Positions 34,576 to 44,025 of a stretch of DNA of 64,000 nt are shown here, piece after piece. The notes below the pieces were generated by a model that was not told the DNA's origin, made no database searches, and saw only the letters and a list, made by a program, of their open reading frames with translations. Position 1 is the stretch's first letter. Every line of letters begins with the position of its first letter. Origin of the DNA: Candidatus Melainabacteria bacterium (GTDB lineage: Bacteria > Cyanobacteriota > Vampirovibrionia > LMEP-6097); assembly GCA_005110385.1 (NCBI GenBank), contig DUDT01000014.1, positions 287,328 to 351,327 of the forward strand, in the 5' to 3' direction. Both the position numbers and the translations under genes were made by a program.

Positions 34576-35355
34576 TTAATTACCGTTTAATGTTTGCGTT
34601 AATTGTTCTTCAGTCATAGTATATTGTGGAACTGTACCGTTTAAATTTTCTTGATTACCGAATGCCAAGGAAAGTATTTTGTGCATATCTTTTGGGTTTG
34701 GTATTGAAAACGTTACTTGATCTAACTTACCTTGTTTATAAGCAGTATCCTGAACAGATTCTAAGCTATGTGGGAAACCCTTCACATCATTCACCGCACC
34801 ACTTTGAACCAATACATGCTGCTCTACATACTGCCTATGGGCTCCTGGTAAGGCTTTGTAACTAGGGTACTGCTCTTGAAGCATTCCTGAAACATTTTCC
34901 TGAAGATCAGTTAAAGTTTCTTTTTTTGCAGTACCTTGAACTTCAGCTGATGGAGGATTCGGGATGAAATCTATCTGAGGGATAAATGCTACAGGGGCTG
35001 CGGCATTAGTGACTAAAAATGTCGCCAGTCCACTCAAGATTGTGTTTCTGATTCCATTAGATTTTGCTTCTTGATTAGCTAAAGTTAAATCAGTGTTTTG
35101 TTCTTGTTGCTGACCCAAGAGATCCTTTTGTATAGAATTAGCTGCAGCTAAAAGAAGTCCTAATTTAGCTAGCCCAGTGTTCGCCCTGGATTGAGTTTCT
35201 AGTTCTTGTTGTTGCTGATTGAGTTGCTTCTGCTGATCAGAAATCACTTGCTTAGTTTGTTCTTTTTCTTTTAAATGCTGCTCGACTGTATGAGCAAGCC
35301 TTTCTTGTAGTACTTCTGCCGTGACATCCTGTCCACGACTAGCTATTATTCTCAT
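34576..35355 (-). CDS. Hypothetical Gln-rich protein with central hydrophobic segment
   Basis: A protein of 259 residues with a Gln/Glu-rich coiled-coil N-terminus (KEKEQTKQVISDQQKQLNQQ), a hydrophobic stretch NTILSGLATFLVTNAAAPVAFI near residue 115, and a soluble C-terminal half. I choose the ATG at 35355 because GGAAGAAGGAAA directly precedes it; the ORF start at 35403 would put this purine tract inside the coding region. No family recognised. Layout is reminiscent of the other lineage-specific genes at 25-29 kb. Lies between a convergent flippase gene and pepA on the same strand. Confidence 0.65.
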   Translation of the reverse strand: MRIIASRGQDVTAEVLQERLAHTVEQHLKEKEQTKQVISDQQKQLNQQQQELETQSRANTGLAKLGLLLAAANSIQKDLLGQQQEQNTDLTLANQEAKSNGIRNTILSGLATFLVTNAAAPVAFIPQIDFIPNPPSAEVQGTAKKETLTDLQENVSGMLQEQYPSYKALPGAHRQYVEQHVLVQSGAVNDVKGFPHSLESVQDTAYKQGKLDQVTFSIPNPKDMHKILSLAFGNQENLNGTVPQYTMTEEQLTQTLNGN

Positions 35356-35440
35356 TTTCCTTCTTCCTTTTTTTATTAACTGAGCTTCCAACCTAGTTAC
35401 CAAATTAAAAGAAGATTAAGGAATTATTTTGATAAAAATT

Positions 35441-36952
35441 TTAGTTTGATAGTAATAGCCTATAAAGACCTCTGACCCCAAATCCAGTAGCGCCTTTATA
35501 TGCAAATAAGCCATCATGCTCAATAAAGCCGACACCCGCGATATCTAAATGCACCCATTTAGAATCTTTAGGAATAAAGTTACTGAGAAATTGAGCTGCA
35601 ATTAAGGCATCTGGTCTAGAGCTACAGTGTGCTAAATCAGCGATTTCTGAATCTGTTTTCTTTTTATATTCCTCTAGCATCGGCATATGCCACAGCTTTT
35701 CACCCTCTTCAGCGAAAGCAGCCTCTACTTTACTAAGAAACTCTTCATCGTTAGTCATCGCTCCAGCAGCGGCTTCACCTAGTGTCGCCACTATGGAACC
35801 TGTTAAGGTAGCTAAATCTACGACATGTGTTGGCTTGTTTTTTAACTTAGATAAATAGCTTAAAGCATCGGCTAAAACTAAACGCCCCTCAGCATCAGTA
35901 TCTACGACCTGCACCGTCTTGCCATTTAAAGCTCGCAGCACATCACCTGGCTTATAACTAGCTCCCCCAAAGGCATTTTCCGCAAGAGCCATTACTCCTG
36001 TGATTTTACGCTTAATTTTCTTTCTCTCCGCCACGCTTAATTTAGAAATTAAGTGAAATACGGAAAGCACTGTAGCAGCACCAGCCATATCAGATTTCAT
36101 GTCTAGCATATACTGATTAGGTTTTAAACAGAGACCGCCAGTATCAAAAGTAATTCCCTTGCCCACTAAAGCTAAATGGGACTGCCCGCAAACTTCAACT
36201 TCTGCGTTTTCGTCGTCCTCATGATCCTCATGTACCTGCAGTACACTGCGGTCATTCGTCCTCCTCAGCCTTGAACTTGTACGTTTGCGAGCAGTCCCCA
36301 AGTAGGACTGCCCGCAAACTTCAATTTCTGCGTTTCCCATCTCTGGGTCAAATTCTAAAACTAAAAGCCTTGGGTGAAACTCTTTTCCAGAGTTAATTAG
36401 ACTTTCTTTACCTACCGCAAGTAAGCACTCCATGCCAAGCTTTTTAGCTTCAGCTGCAGACACGGTTTTTAATTTTATCTGCGGGCACTTAGCTGCGATT
36501 TCTGTGGCTAGTATCTCTAAACTACCCGGATTAATTTCACTAGCATTAGCCGAGACTATATCCCTACAGAAAAGAACTGAATCTATAAGCTTGTCTCTTA
36601 GGTTGAAATTCAGCTTTTGGGCTTTAGAGCCGTGTATAGTTTTAAGTTTAATTTTTTTATTTTTAGTTTTATATTTATCAAAAAAATACGATTTTAAAAA
36701 AATCATTTCATAGACTATTTCTTGTTGAACATTACTTAAGTTACTAATATCTAAATCTAATTCGCTGTATTCTAAATCTTTCCAAGGCAGTTCAGAAATA
36801 GCTTTACGCAACTCAGAATTAGTAATAGTTTTTAAATTCGGCAGATAAATTTCTAAAAGAGCTTTATCGGGATAAATTAAAAAAGGTTTATCCTTAAATA
36901 TTTCCTTTACAGGCTTCTCTTTAGCGGCGATCTTGACTAAAAGTTTTTTCAT
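35441..36952 (-). CDS. pepA: Leucyl aminopeptidase (M17)
   Basis: Cytosolic metallo-aminopeptidase removing N-terminal residues from peptides. The M17 metal and catalytic residues are intact: LALVGKGITFDTGG, MLDMKSDMAGAATVL and VDTDAEGRLVLADAL (the NTDAEGRL signature). At 503 residues it is of usual length only because the N-terminal domain is reduced. About 51-54 residues at positions 204-258, just before the GKG motif, come from one full and one short palindromic element (TSSRLRRTNDRSV, HEDHEDDENAEVEVCGQS). The insertion sits in a loop between two strands (LLVLEF and LALVGKG) and is read through in frame. Confidence 0.93.
   Translation of the reverse strand: MKKLLVKIAAKEKPVKEIFKDKPFLIYPDKALLEIYLPNLKTITNSELRKAISELPWKDLEYSELDLDISNLSNVQQEIVYEMIFLKSYFFDKYKTKNKKIKLKTIHGSKAQKLNFNLRDKLIDSVLFCRDIVSANASEINPGSLEILATEIAAKCPQIKLKTVSAAEAKKLGMECLLAVGKESLINSGKEFHPRLLVLEFDPEMGNAEIEVCGQSYLGTARKRTSSRLRRTNDRSVLQVHEDHEDDENAEVEVCGQSHLALVGKGITFDTGGLCLKPNQYMLDMKSDMAGAATVLSVFHLISKLSVAERKKIKRKITGVMALAENAFGGASYKPGDVLRALNGKTVQVVDTDAEGRLVLADALSYLSKLKNKPTHVVDLATLTGSIVATLGEAAAGAMTNDEEFLSKVEAAFAEEGEKLWHMPMLEEYKKKTDSEIADLAHCSSRPDALIAAQFLSNFIPKDSKWVHLDIAGVGFIEHDGLFAYKGATGFGVRGLYRLLLSN
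36178..36298 (-). repeat. Full-length 121-bp palindromic element inside pepA
   Basis: Complete copy with 16-bp terminal repeats GGGACTGCCCGCAAAC and GTTTGCGAGCAGTCCC (one mismatch between arms) and the central small palindrome TGTAC-5N-GTACA. It contributes the peptide TSSRLRRTNDRSV...ENAEVEVCGQS to PepA. Confidence 0.92.
36304..36340 (-). repeat. Short palindromic element inside pepA, tandem with full copy
   Basis: GGACTGCCCGCAAACTTCAA then TTTCTGCGTTTCCCAT, a short copy 5 bp from the full copy and in the same orientation, preceded by TAG on the plus strand. Encodes GNAEIEVCGQS. Confidence 0.85.
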
Positions 36953-37016
36953 TTATATTAAATATTATTACATCATTATCAAACCATAATCTTTTTTCCT
37001 TATATCTATAGAAAAT

Positions 37017-37352
37017 ATGAAACCAAATAATTCAAATCACAAAGACCCAATAATTGAATATTTATTTAAAGATAAATCTGACGATGAGTGCTTCAGTTCC
37101 TTTGCCACTGATGAACACGGTAACCGAATAGGTTATTTAGATTTTGAGAATGGCACTAAAGTTGCTTGCTACCAAGCTGCAAATAAGTCTCCGGTTATCG
37201 AGTTAGACGTAAATGGCTATCAAGTCTTGTACATTAAAAACTACAAGAGTGATTTAGCTTGCAGAAAGGTCATGCTTGAAAATGATAAGATGCTGATTTA
37301 CTTGTATAACAATCAATTTGAAATTATTGAAATGTACGAAGAAGAGACCTAA
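37017..37352 (+). CDS. Hypothetical small acidic protein
   Basis: A 111-residue soluble protein without recognised domain. It is rich in Asp, Glu, Asn and Tyr and predicted mainly beta (NRIGYLDFENGTKVACYQ, NGYQVLYIKNYKSDL). No signal peptide. Divergent from pepA and overlapping the end of the M3 peptidase gene by 4 nt in convergent orientation. Gene character is supported by composition and compact fit between its neighbours, not by homology. Confidence 0.6.
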   Translation: MKPNNSNHKDPIIEYLFKDKSDDECFSSFATDEHGNRIGYLDFENGTKVACYQAANKSPVIELDVNGYQVLYIKNYKSDLACRKVMLENDKMLIYLYNNQFEIIEMYEEET

Positions 37353-39424
37353 AGTCCCATTCTCTTTAATAATGCATTTTCATCTGGTTCTCTGCCCATA
37401 AAAGCCTTAAACAAGGATAAAGGAGCTTCACTGTCGCCTTTCTCCAGTATATTTTTCCTATATTCAGCACCTACAGTAGGGTTGAGTACGCCTTCATTTT
37501 GAAAACGACTGAAAGCATCAGCTTCAAGCACTTCTGCCCATTTATAACTATAATAACCAGAAGAGTAGCCACCTGCGAAGATATGCGAGAAAGAATTTGG
37601 AAAGCATACTAGATCTGATGGGTCGATTAGATTATATTTTCTTGCGATTCTTAGATAAGTTACATTAGGAGGTTCTGGTAGAGACTCTTGCTCACTCATG
37701 TATATATGTAAATCAAATAAAGCGAACTCTATCTGCCTTAAGCAGGATAAACCTTCATTAAAATTACGCGCGGCAAGCATCTTATCCAAAAGATCCGCTG
37801 GGATTGGTTCTGCTGTTTCATAATGCTTCGCAAAAGTTGATAAAGATTCTTTCTGCCAAACAAAATTTTCATTTAATTGGCTTGGTAATTCTACGAAATC
37901 CCACTCGACGTTAGTTCCAGCCATGGGTGAAAGTTCTACATTACTTAAAAGATGATGCAGAGCATGACCAAATTCATGAAACAGTGTCAAAACTTCAAGA
38001 TGGGTTAATAGAGAAGGACTGTAAGCCGGTTCCAGCTGTGGTTTTGTTAAATTACAGACAAGTGTGCACTGTGGTTTAATTTTCTTACCAGATGGATTAA
38101 CCGCAGCATCTACAAGAGGCATTACCCAAGCACCGCTGCGCTTCACTTCTCTAGGGTATAGATCCATATAGAATGTGCCGATAATAGAACCATCTTTTTC
38201 TAATACTTGATAAACGCTGACATCTTCATGCCATACTTCTATATTTTCTACTTTCTGGAAGTCTATAGAGTAAAGGGTTTTAGCAATGTTAAACATGCCT
38301 TCGATAGTTGCATTTAGTTCGAAATATGGCTTAGTTAAATTAGTGTCGAAATCATATTTTTCTTTCCTGAGTTTTTCCGATAGGTATGCTGTATCCCACG
38401 GCAAGATTTTATCGGGATTATTTTCGGTATTTTGATAGTTAATAGATTTTTGAAATGCAACTAATTCAGCATATTCCTTTTCAGCTAAAGCTCTTGCTTT
38501 TTCTGCAAGCCTTATAAGAAATTCTGTAACTTGCTTAGGACTCTCAGCCATCTTCATTTGTAATGATAAATCTGCATAACTAGGAAATCCGAGTAGCTTT
38601 GCCTTACGGGCTTTTACTGAAAAAATATCAAGGATAAGCGGTTCATTATCTAGTGACTCATTTTTCTTACTCTTTTTCCCAGCAGAGGCTCTAGTTAAAT
38701 ATTCTATATAGAGTGTTTTTCTTAAAGCTGCATTATCAGAGAATTTCATAAACGGTCCGTAAGATGGATAATCTAAATTAAATACCCAAGCGGATTCTAT
38801 GCCATTCTCTTTAGCCTTAAGAGCTGCCGCTTGAATAAGATCCTCTGGCAGACCTGATAAATCTTCTGCATTCTTGATAATTAAATCAAACTTGCTATCT
38901 ACGACGTTATTCGAGAACTTTTGTGAAAGCTGAGATAGTTTTAAATTTAATTCTTTAAACTCCTCTCTTGCCTCGCCTTCAAGTTCTGCTCCTGATAATT
39001 TAAAATCCTTTAAAGTATTTTCTAAATATCTTTTTCTTTCACCAGTAAGATTTTTTGCATTTTCTGATTCTGCATACCTCTTAACAAACTCATAGACACG
39101 TGGATCTAAAGAATAATTATTATAAAATTCCACCATTACTGGTCTTGCTTTCTCGGCTTCATCTCTAAAATCATCATCAGCATTTAGTGAAAGCAGGTTC
39201 TCCACTGGAGTCCAAGTTTTATCTACTAAATCCTCTATCTCTATTAAAGGATACATCGCATTTTCAAAAGTTAGCTCACCTTTAGTCGCTAAAATCTCTT
39301 CTAGCTTAGCTTGAGCTTGTTTAGTGATTTCTACGGTAGCAGGATAAATATGTTCAGCCTTAATGCTCTGATATGGTATGAACTCAGATGTACTAAGGAG
39401 TGGATTGGCTAATTTGGCTGTCAT
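37349..39424 (-). CDS. M3 family oligopeptidase (oligopeptidase A/PrlC type)
   Basis: A 691-residue zinc metallopeptidase degrading cytosolic oligopeptides. The zinc site LTLFHEFGHALHHLLS is near residue 480 with the third ligand Glu in WDFVELPSQLNENFVW shortly after. Length and the C-terminal FAGGYSSGYYSYKWAEVLEADAFSRF are typical of the prlC/opdA branch. Divergent from pheS with a 38-bp gap; stands alone otherwise. Confidence 0.93.
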   Translation of the reverse strand: MTAKLANPLLSTSEFIPYQSIKAEHIYPATVEITKQAQAKLEEILATKGELTFENAMYPLIEIEDLVDKTWTPVENLLSLNADDDFRDEAEKARPVMVEFYNNYSLDPRVYEFVKRYAESENAKNLTGERKRYLENTLKDFKLSGAELEGEAREEFKELNLKLSQLSQKFSNNVVDSKFDLIIKNAEDLSGLPEDLIQAAALKAKENGIESAWVFNLDYPSYGPFMKFSDNAALRKTLYIEYLTRASAGKKSKKNESLDNEPLILDIFSVKARKAKLLGFPSYADLSLQMKMAESPKQVTEFLIRLAEKARALAEKEYAELVAFQKSINYQNTENNPDKILPWDTAYLSEKLRKEKYDFDTNLTKPYFELNATIEGMFNIAKTLYSIDFQKVENIEVWHEDVSVYQVLEKDGSIIGTFYMDLYPREVKRSGAWVMPLVDAAVNPSGKKIKPQCTLVCNLTKPQLEPAYSPSLLTHLEVLTLFHEFGHALHHLLSNVELSPMAGTNVEWDFVELPSQLNENFVWQKESLSTFAKHYETAEPIPADLLDKMLAARNFNEGLSCLRQIEFALFDLHIYMSEQESLPEPPNVTYLRIARKYNLIDPSDLVCFPNSFSHIFAGGYSSGYYSYKWAEVLEADAFSRFQNEGVLNPTVGAEYRKNILEKGDSEAPLSLFKAFMGREPDENALLKRMGL

Positions 39425-39462
39425 ATAATTAATGCTAAAATCATATACCCTGAGCCTGAAAC

Positions 39463-40509
39463 ATGCAAACCATTAACCTCGATGAACTAAAACTAAAGCT
39501 AGATCAGATAGAGATCAGAGCTAGCGAAGATTGTAAAACTAATCTTAATTTAAAAAATGCTCATCAGATAAAAGCAAAATATTTGGGTAATAAAAGTGAA
39601 ATTAGTGAATTTAAGGTCTACATGAAGGATCTTAAGCCTGAAGATAAACCAGCATTAGGTAAACTTATCAATGAAGCTCAGAGTCGAATAGAAACTATAT
39701 TTAATTCACGTAATGATGAACTTAAGCAAGAAGAAATTGCCGCTAAATTAGAAGCAGAGAAAATAGATATTAGTTTACCTAATGGTAGAAGGACTCTAGG
39801 GAAGATTCATCCGCTTAACGATGTCACTAAAGATGTCGTAGGGATCTTTCAGAGATTAGGTTTCAAATTGGTAGACGGTCCAGAGCTCGAAAATACTTAT
39901 TACAATTTCACCGCATTAAATACAGGTGAAGATCATCCAGCGAGAGATGAGCAGGATACTTTCTACACCAGCCTTTCCCCTGAAATATTATTAAGAAGCC
40001 ATACTTCGTCTATTCAAATCAGAGCTATGGAAAAATTAAAACCTCCTTTTAGAATTATTGGTCATGGTCGCGTCTATCGTAATGAGGAAGTTAACGCCCG
40101 TAAAATGCCCTTCTTTCACCAATTAGAAATCATGTTAATAGATGAAAATATTAACTTTGGTCACATGAAATGGTTTCTAAATGAGTTTCTTAAAGAATTT
40201 TTTGGTAAAAGCGTAAACACTCGCTTAAGACCAGATTATTTTCCATTTACCGAGCCGAGTGCAGAATTAGACGCTGAGTGTGTCTTCTGTGAGGGTAAAG
40301 GCTGTAACACTTGCGGTGGACGAGGTTGGCTAGAATTAATGGGCTGTGGTATGGTAGACCCAAATGTACTTGAAATGGCTAAAATAGATTCTAAAAAATA
40401 CTCAGGATTTGCTGCTGGATTAGGTTTAGAAAGATTTACTATGCTGAAGCATAAAATCAGCGATATTAGAACTTTATTTAATGGCGATCAGCGACTTTAT
40501 AAAAGTTAA
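39463..40509 (+). CDS. pheS: Phenylalanyl-tRNA synthetase alpha subunit
   Basis: Class II aminoacyl-tRNA synthetase subunit charging tRNA-Phe. The N-terminal coiled coil (KAKYLGNKSEISEFKVYMKDL) is followed by the catalytic core with GRRTLGKIHPLNDV, motif 2 (IGHGRVYRNEEVNARKMPFFHQLEIM) and motif 3 (GFAAGLGLERFTMLKHKISDIR). The segment CVFCEGKGCNTCGGRGWLELMGCG contains clustered Cys typical of some bacterial PheS. 348 residues, normal length. pheT is not adjacent. Followed after 2 bp by tandem palindromic elements. Confidence 0.96.
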   Translation: MQTINLDELKLKLDQIEIRASEDCKTNLNLKNAHQIKAKYLGNKSEISEFKVYMKDLKPEDKPALGKLINEAQSRIETIFNSRNDELKQEEIAAKLEAEKIDISLPNGRRTLGKIHPLNDVTKDVVGIFQRLGFKLVDGPELENTYYNFTALNTGEDHPARDEQDTFYTSLSPEILLRSHTSSIQIRAMEKLKPPFRIIGHGRVYRNEEVNARKMPFFHQLEIMLIDENINFGHMKWFLNEFLKEFFGKSVNTRLRPDYFPFTEPSAELDAECVFCEGKGCNTCGGRGWLELMGCGMVDPNVLEMAKIDSKKYSGFAAGLGLERFTMLKHKISDIRTLFNGDQRLYKS

Positions 40510-40511
40510 GT

Positions 40512-40546
40512 AACGAAAACGCAGAAATTGAAGTTTACGAGCAGTC
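40512..40546 (+). repeat. Short palindromic element after pheS
   Basis: AACGAAAACGCAGAAATTGA then AGTTTACGAGCAGTCT, a 3'-half copy placed 2 bp after the pheS stop codon and 9 bp before a full copy in the same orientation. Confidence 0.85.
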
Positions 40547-40555
40547 TTAATTGCG

Positions 40556-40676
40556 GGGACTGCTCGCAAACGTACAAGTTCAAGGCTGAGGAGGACGAAT
40601 GACCGCAGTGTACTGGGAGTACATGAGGATCACGAGGACGACGAAAACGCAGAAATTGAAGTTTGCGAGCAGTCCC
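40556..40676 (+). repeat. Full-length 121-bp palindromic element (type copy)
   Basis: Perfect 16-bp terminal inverted repeats GGGACTGCTCGCAAAC and GTTTGCGAGCAGTCCC enclose GTACAAGTTCAAGGCTGAGG, GACGAATGACCGCAG, the central palindrome TGTACT-GGG-AGTACA, and GACGACGAAAACGCAGAAAT. I use this copy as the reference for the family. Intergenic between pheS and lexA. Confidence 0.95.
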
Positions 40677-40699
40677 ACCCTACACTTACGGGCGTGTGG

Positions 40700-40705
40700 T
40701 ATTAT
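40700..40705 (+). promoter_or_regulatory. -10 element of lexA (leaderless)
   Basis: TATTAT with 6 nt to the ATG at 40712. It supports the 40712 start over the in-frame GTG at 40694, which lies upstream of the promoter. No obvious LexA operator palindrome was identified. Confidence 0.5.
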
Positions 40706-40711
40706 ATTCGT

Positions 40712-41461
40712 ATGAGTATCGAGACTTTATCACCAAAGCAAAAAGAAACTGCAGAAATTATATTCAAGCTTACTCAGCAAGAGCATTTTCCGCCCACTTT
40801 GGATGAAATAGCGGCCCAAATGGGCATTACGAAAGGTACGCTTCAATACCATATCTCTGCTTTAAAGAAAAAAAATATTATCACTTGGAATCAAGGCTCT
40901 GCTAGATCTATTCGTATCATTGACGATGATTCTTATAATTATTGCAGGGATAAATTCTCCACTGAGACTGATTCTCAGACTATTCATAAATTTGACCATA
41001 TTCATAATGCAGTGACTAATAACAGTTTTTCACGAGCATCGAATGGGAAAATGTACAGAGATAATGAATTCGAAGTTCAGAGGGAAGCCATTCCTATTCT
41101 TGGCCAAATCACCGCTGGCTTACCTTTAGAAATCACTAATCAAGCAGAAGAGTATCTAGAGCTAGATTCTTTCTTTCCTCTTGGTTGCTATGCCTTGAAG
41201 GTTAAAGGTGAAAGTATGATAGATGCTCTCATTAATGATGGTGATGTTGTTTTAATTGAACCTCGCAAAGTCGCAAATAATGGTGAGATAGTAGTAGCCT
41301 TAATTAATAGAGAGTCCAGTACTTTAAAAAGATTTTATAAACAGAAAGATGGCAGAATTATGTTAAAACCAGAGAATCCTTATATGGAGCCTATCTATTT
41401 AGACCCTACGGATACTCTTGACATACAAGGAGTTGTAAAAGGTGTTTTACGTAGACTTTAG
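40712..41461 (+). CDS. lexA: LexA repressor
   Basis: SOS repressor with S24 autoprotease. Residues 1-70 form the winged HTH (LSPKQKETAEIIFKLTQQEHFPPTLDEIAAQMGI..LQYHISALKKKNII). The self-cleavage site is Ala-Gly in GQITAGLPLE (about residue 133), catalytic Ser in VKGESMIDALI (about 167) and Lys in STLKRFYKQ (about 205). At 249 residues it is about 45 longer than typical LexA, due to an Asn/Asp-rich linker between HTH and protease. The start at 40712 is chosen from the promoter position. Its TAG stop is immediately followed by a palindromic element. Confidence 0.93.
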   Translation: MSIETLSPKQKETAEIIFKLTQQEHFPPTLDEIAAQMGITKGTLQYHISALKKKNIITWNQGSARSIRIIDDDSYNYCRDKFSTETDSQTIHKFDHIHNAVTNNSFSRASNGKMYRDNEFEVQREAIPILGQITAGLPLEITNQAEEYLELDSFFPLGCYALKVKGESMIDALINDGDVVLIEPRKVANNGEIVVALINRESSTLKRFYKQKDGRIMLKPENPYMEPIYLDPTDTLDIQGVVKGVLRRL

Positions 41462-41507
41462 TGACACTACTGCCAAAAACGCAGAAATTGGAGTTCAGCA
41501 GCAGTGC
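41462..41507 (+). repeat. Short palindromic element with own terminal repeats, after lexA
   Basis: GACACTACTGCCAAA - AACGCAGAAATTGGAG - TTCAGCAGCAGTGC: a derivative with both ends but no central module. It starts directly at the lexA stop codon and is in tandem with a full copy. Confidence 0.85.
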
Positions 41508-41513
41508 TTTCTT

Positions 41514-41634
41514 GACACTATTGCTGAACGTGCAAGTTCAAGGCTGAGGAGGACGAATGACCGCAGTGTACCAAGCGTACATGAGGATCATGAGGACGAC
41601 GAAAACGCAGAAATTGGAGTTCAGCAATAGTGTC
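41514..41634 (+). repeat. Full-length 121-bp palindromic element with variant terminal repeats
   Basis: Terminal repeats GACACTATTGCTGAAC and GTTCAGCAATAGTGTC are perfect complements, yet differ at several positions from the copy at 40556. Length is again exactly 121 bp and the central TGTAC-5N-GTACA is conserved. The element ends directly before the ATG of the atpZ-like gene. Confidence 0.95.
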
Positions 41635-43282
<1,648 letters not shown>

Positions 43283-43283
<1 letters not shown>

Positions 43284-43384
43284 GACTGCTTGCAAACTAC
43301 AATTTCTGCGTTTTCGTCGTCCTTATGATCCTCATGTACCCCGAGTACACTGCGGTCATGCGTCGTCCTTATAATCTGCGTTTT
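43283..43384 (-). repeat. Palindromic element, one end replaced, between atpD and CBS gene
   Basis: Starts GGACTGCTTGCAAACTACAA and carries the central TGTAC-5N-GTACA and CACTGCGGTCAT modules, but the far terminal repeat is missing and replaced by a partial repeat of the GACGAC...AACGCAG module. It abuts the atpD stop codon on one side and the CBS gene stop codon on the other. Confidence 0.85.
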
Positions 43385-43922
43385 ACCCGCCATACTCACT
43401 CGATGATTCTTGTCTGAATCTCGGTGGCAGATTAAATACTTTATCTCTATAAGCTAAGGAAATCTGATCAACTACATCTCTAACCGAGAGCATATACCTT
43501 GCAGCTCCATTCTTTTTTATCGGTATGTGCCTGTAAGAACCATCTGACATATGATTTAAAGCGAAAGCTATAGGATCTCCTTCAGAAAGCATCTGCGGAT
43601 TACGTGTCATGTAGTCTTTAATCACAGCTTTAGCAATATCTACTTTTTTAGATATCACTCTTCTGAGTACATCTCGCTCAGTAAAAATGCCGACGACTTG
43701 TCCTTCGCTATCAGTAACACCGACACAACCTTTATTATTGTCCGCCATATAAGCGATAGCCGTCTCTAGTAAAGATGTTTCAGGAACAGTGTGAATATAA
43801 TCTAAATTTAAAACTTTTATCGGGTCATTAATATCAATAGCAGCAGAGATATTCGATGAAATAAGCTGCTTAGAGTTTTCATCTAACATCATTAATTCTT
43901 CTTCTATATAATCTGAGACCAT
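43383..43922 (-). CDS. Tandem CBS-domain protein
   Basis: A protein of about 179 residues with two CBS domains (YIHTVPETSLLETAIAYMADNNKGCVGVTDSEGQVVGIFTERDVLRRV and VKDYMTRNPQMLSEGDPIAFALNHMSDGSYRHIPI), which bind adenine nucleotides such as AMP and act as energy or ligand sensors. There is no attached catalytic domain. I start at ATG 43922 since a TAGAAT hexamer lies 7 nt upstream of it and overlaps the ORF-track start at 43940. Single gene, convergent with atpD. Confidence 0.88.
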   Translation of the reverse strand: MVSDYIEEELMMLDENSKQLISSNISAAIDINDPIKVLNLDYIHTVPETSLLETAIAYMADNNKGCVGVTDSEGQVVGIFTERDVLRRVISKKVDIAKAVIKDYMTRNPQMLSEGDPIAFALNHMSDGSYRHIPIKKNGAARYMLSVRDVVDQISLAYRDKVFNLPPRFRQESSSEYGG

Positions 43923-43929
43923 TACATAT

Positions 43930-43935
43930 ATTCTA
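43930..43935 (-). promoter_or_regulatory. -10 element of CBS gene (leaderless)
   Basis: TAGAAT on the minus strand, 7 nt before ATG 43922, no Shine-Dalgarno. Confidence 0.45.
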
Positions 43936-44025
43936 CCCAATTCTTCGAACTTTATTAAGAAATTGCTAAGAAATTAAGGTCTTGCCAAAATAGCTTAAAA
44001 GAAATTAATGTGGAATAATGCTTTT

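Noticed and set aside
41442-41630. ORFs at 41442 and 41557 as small genes
   Set aside because: Most of both reading frames is palindromic-element sequence. The second only becomes gene-like after the ATG at 41635, which I annotate as the atpZ-like gene.
40512-41634. Closely spaced repeats resembling a CRISPR array
   Set aside because: The units are 35-121 bp, irregularly spaced, have terminal inverted repeats and occur dispersed through the window. There are no regular spacers and no cas genes.
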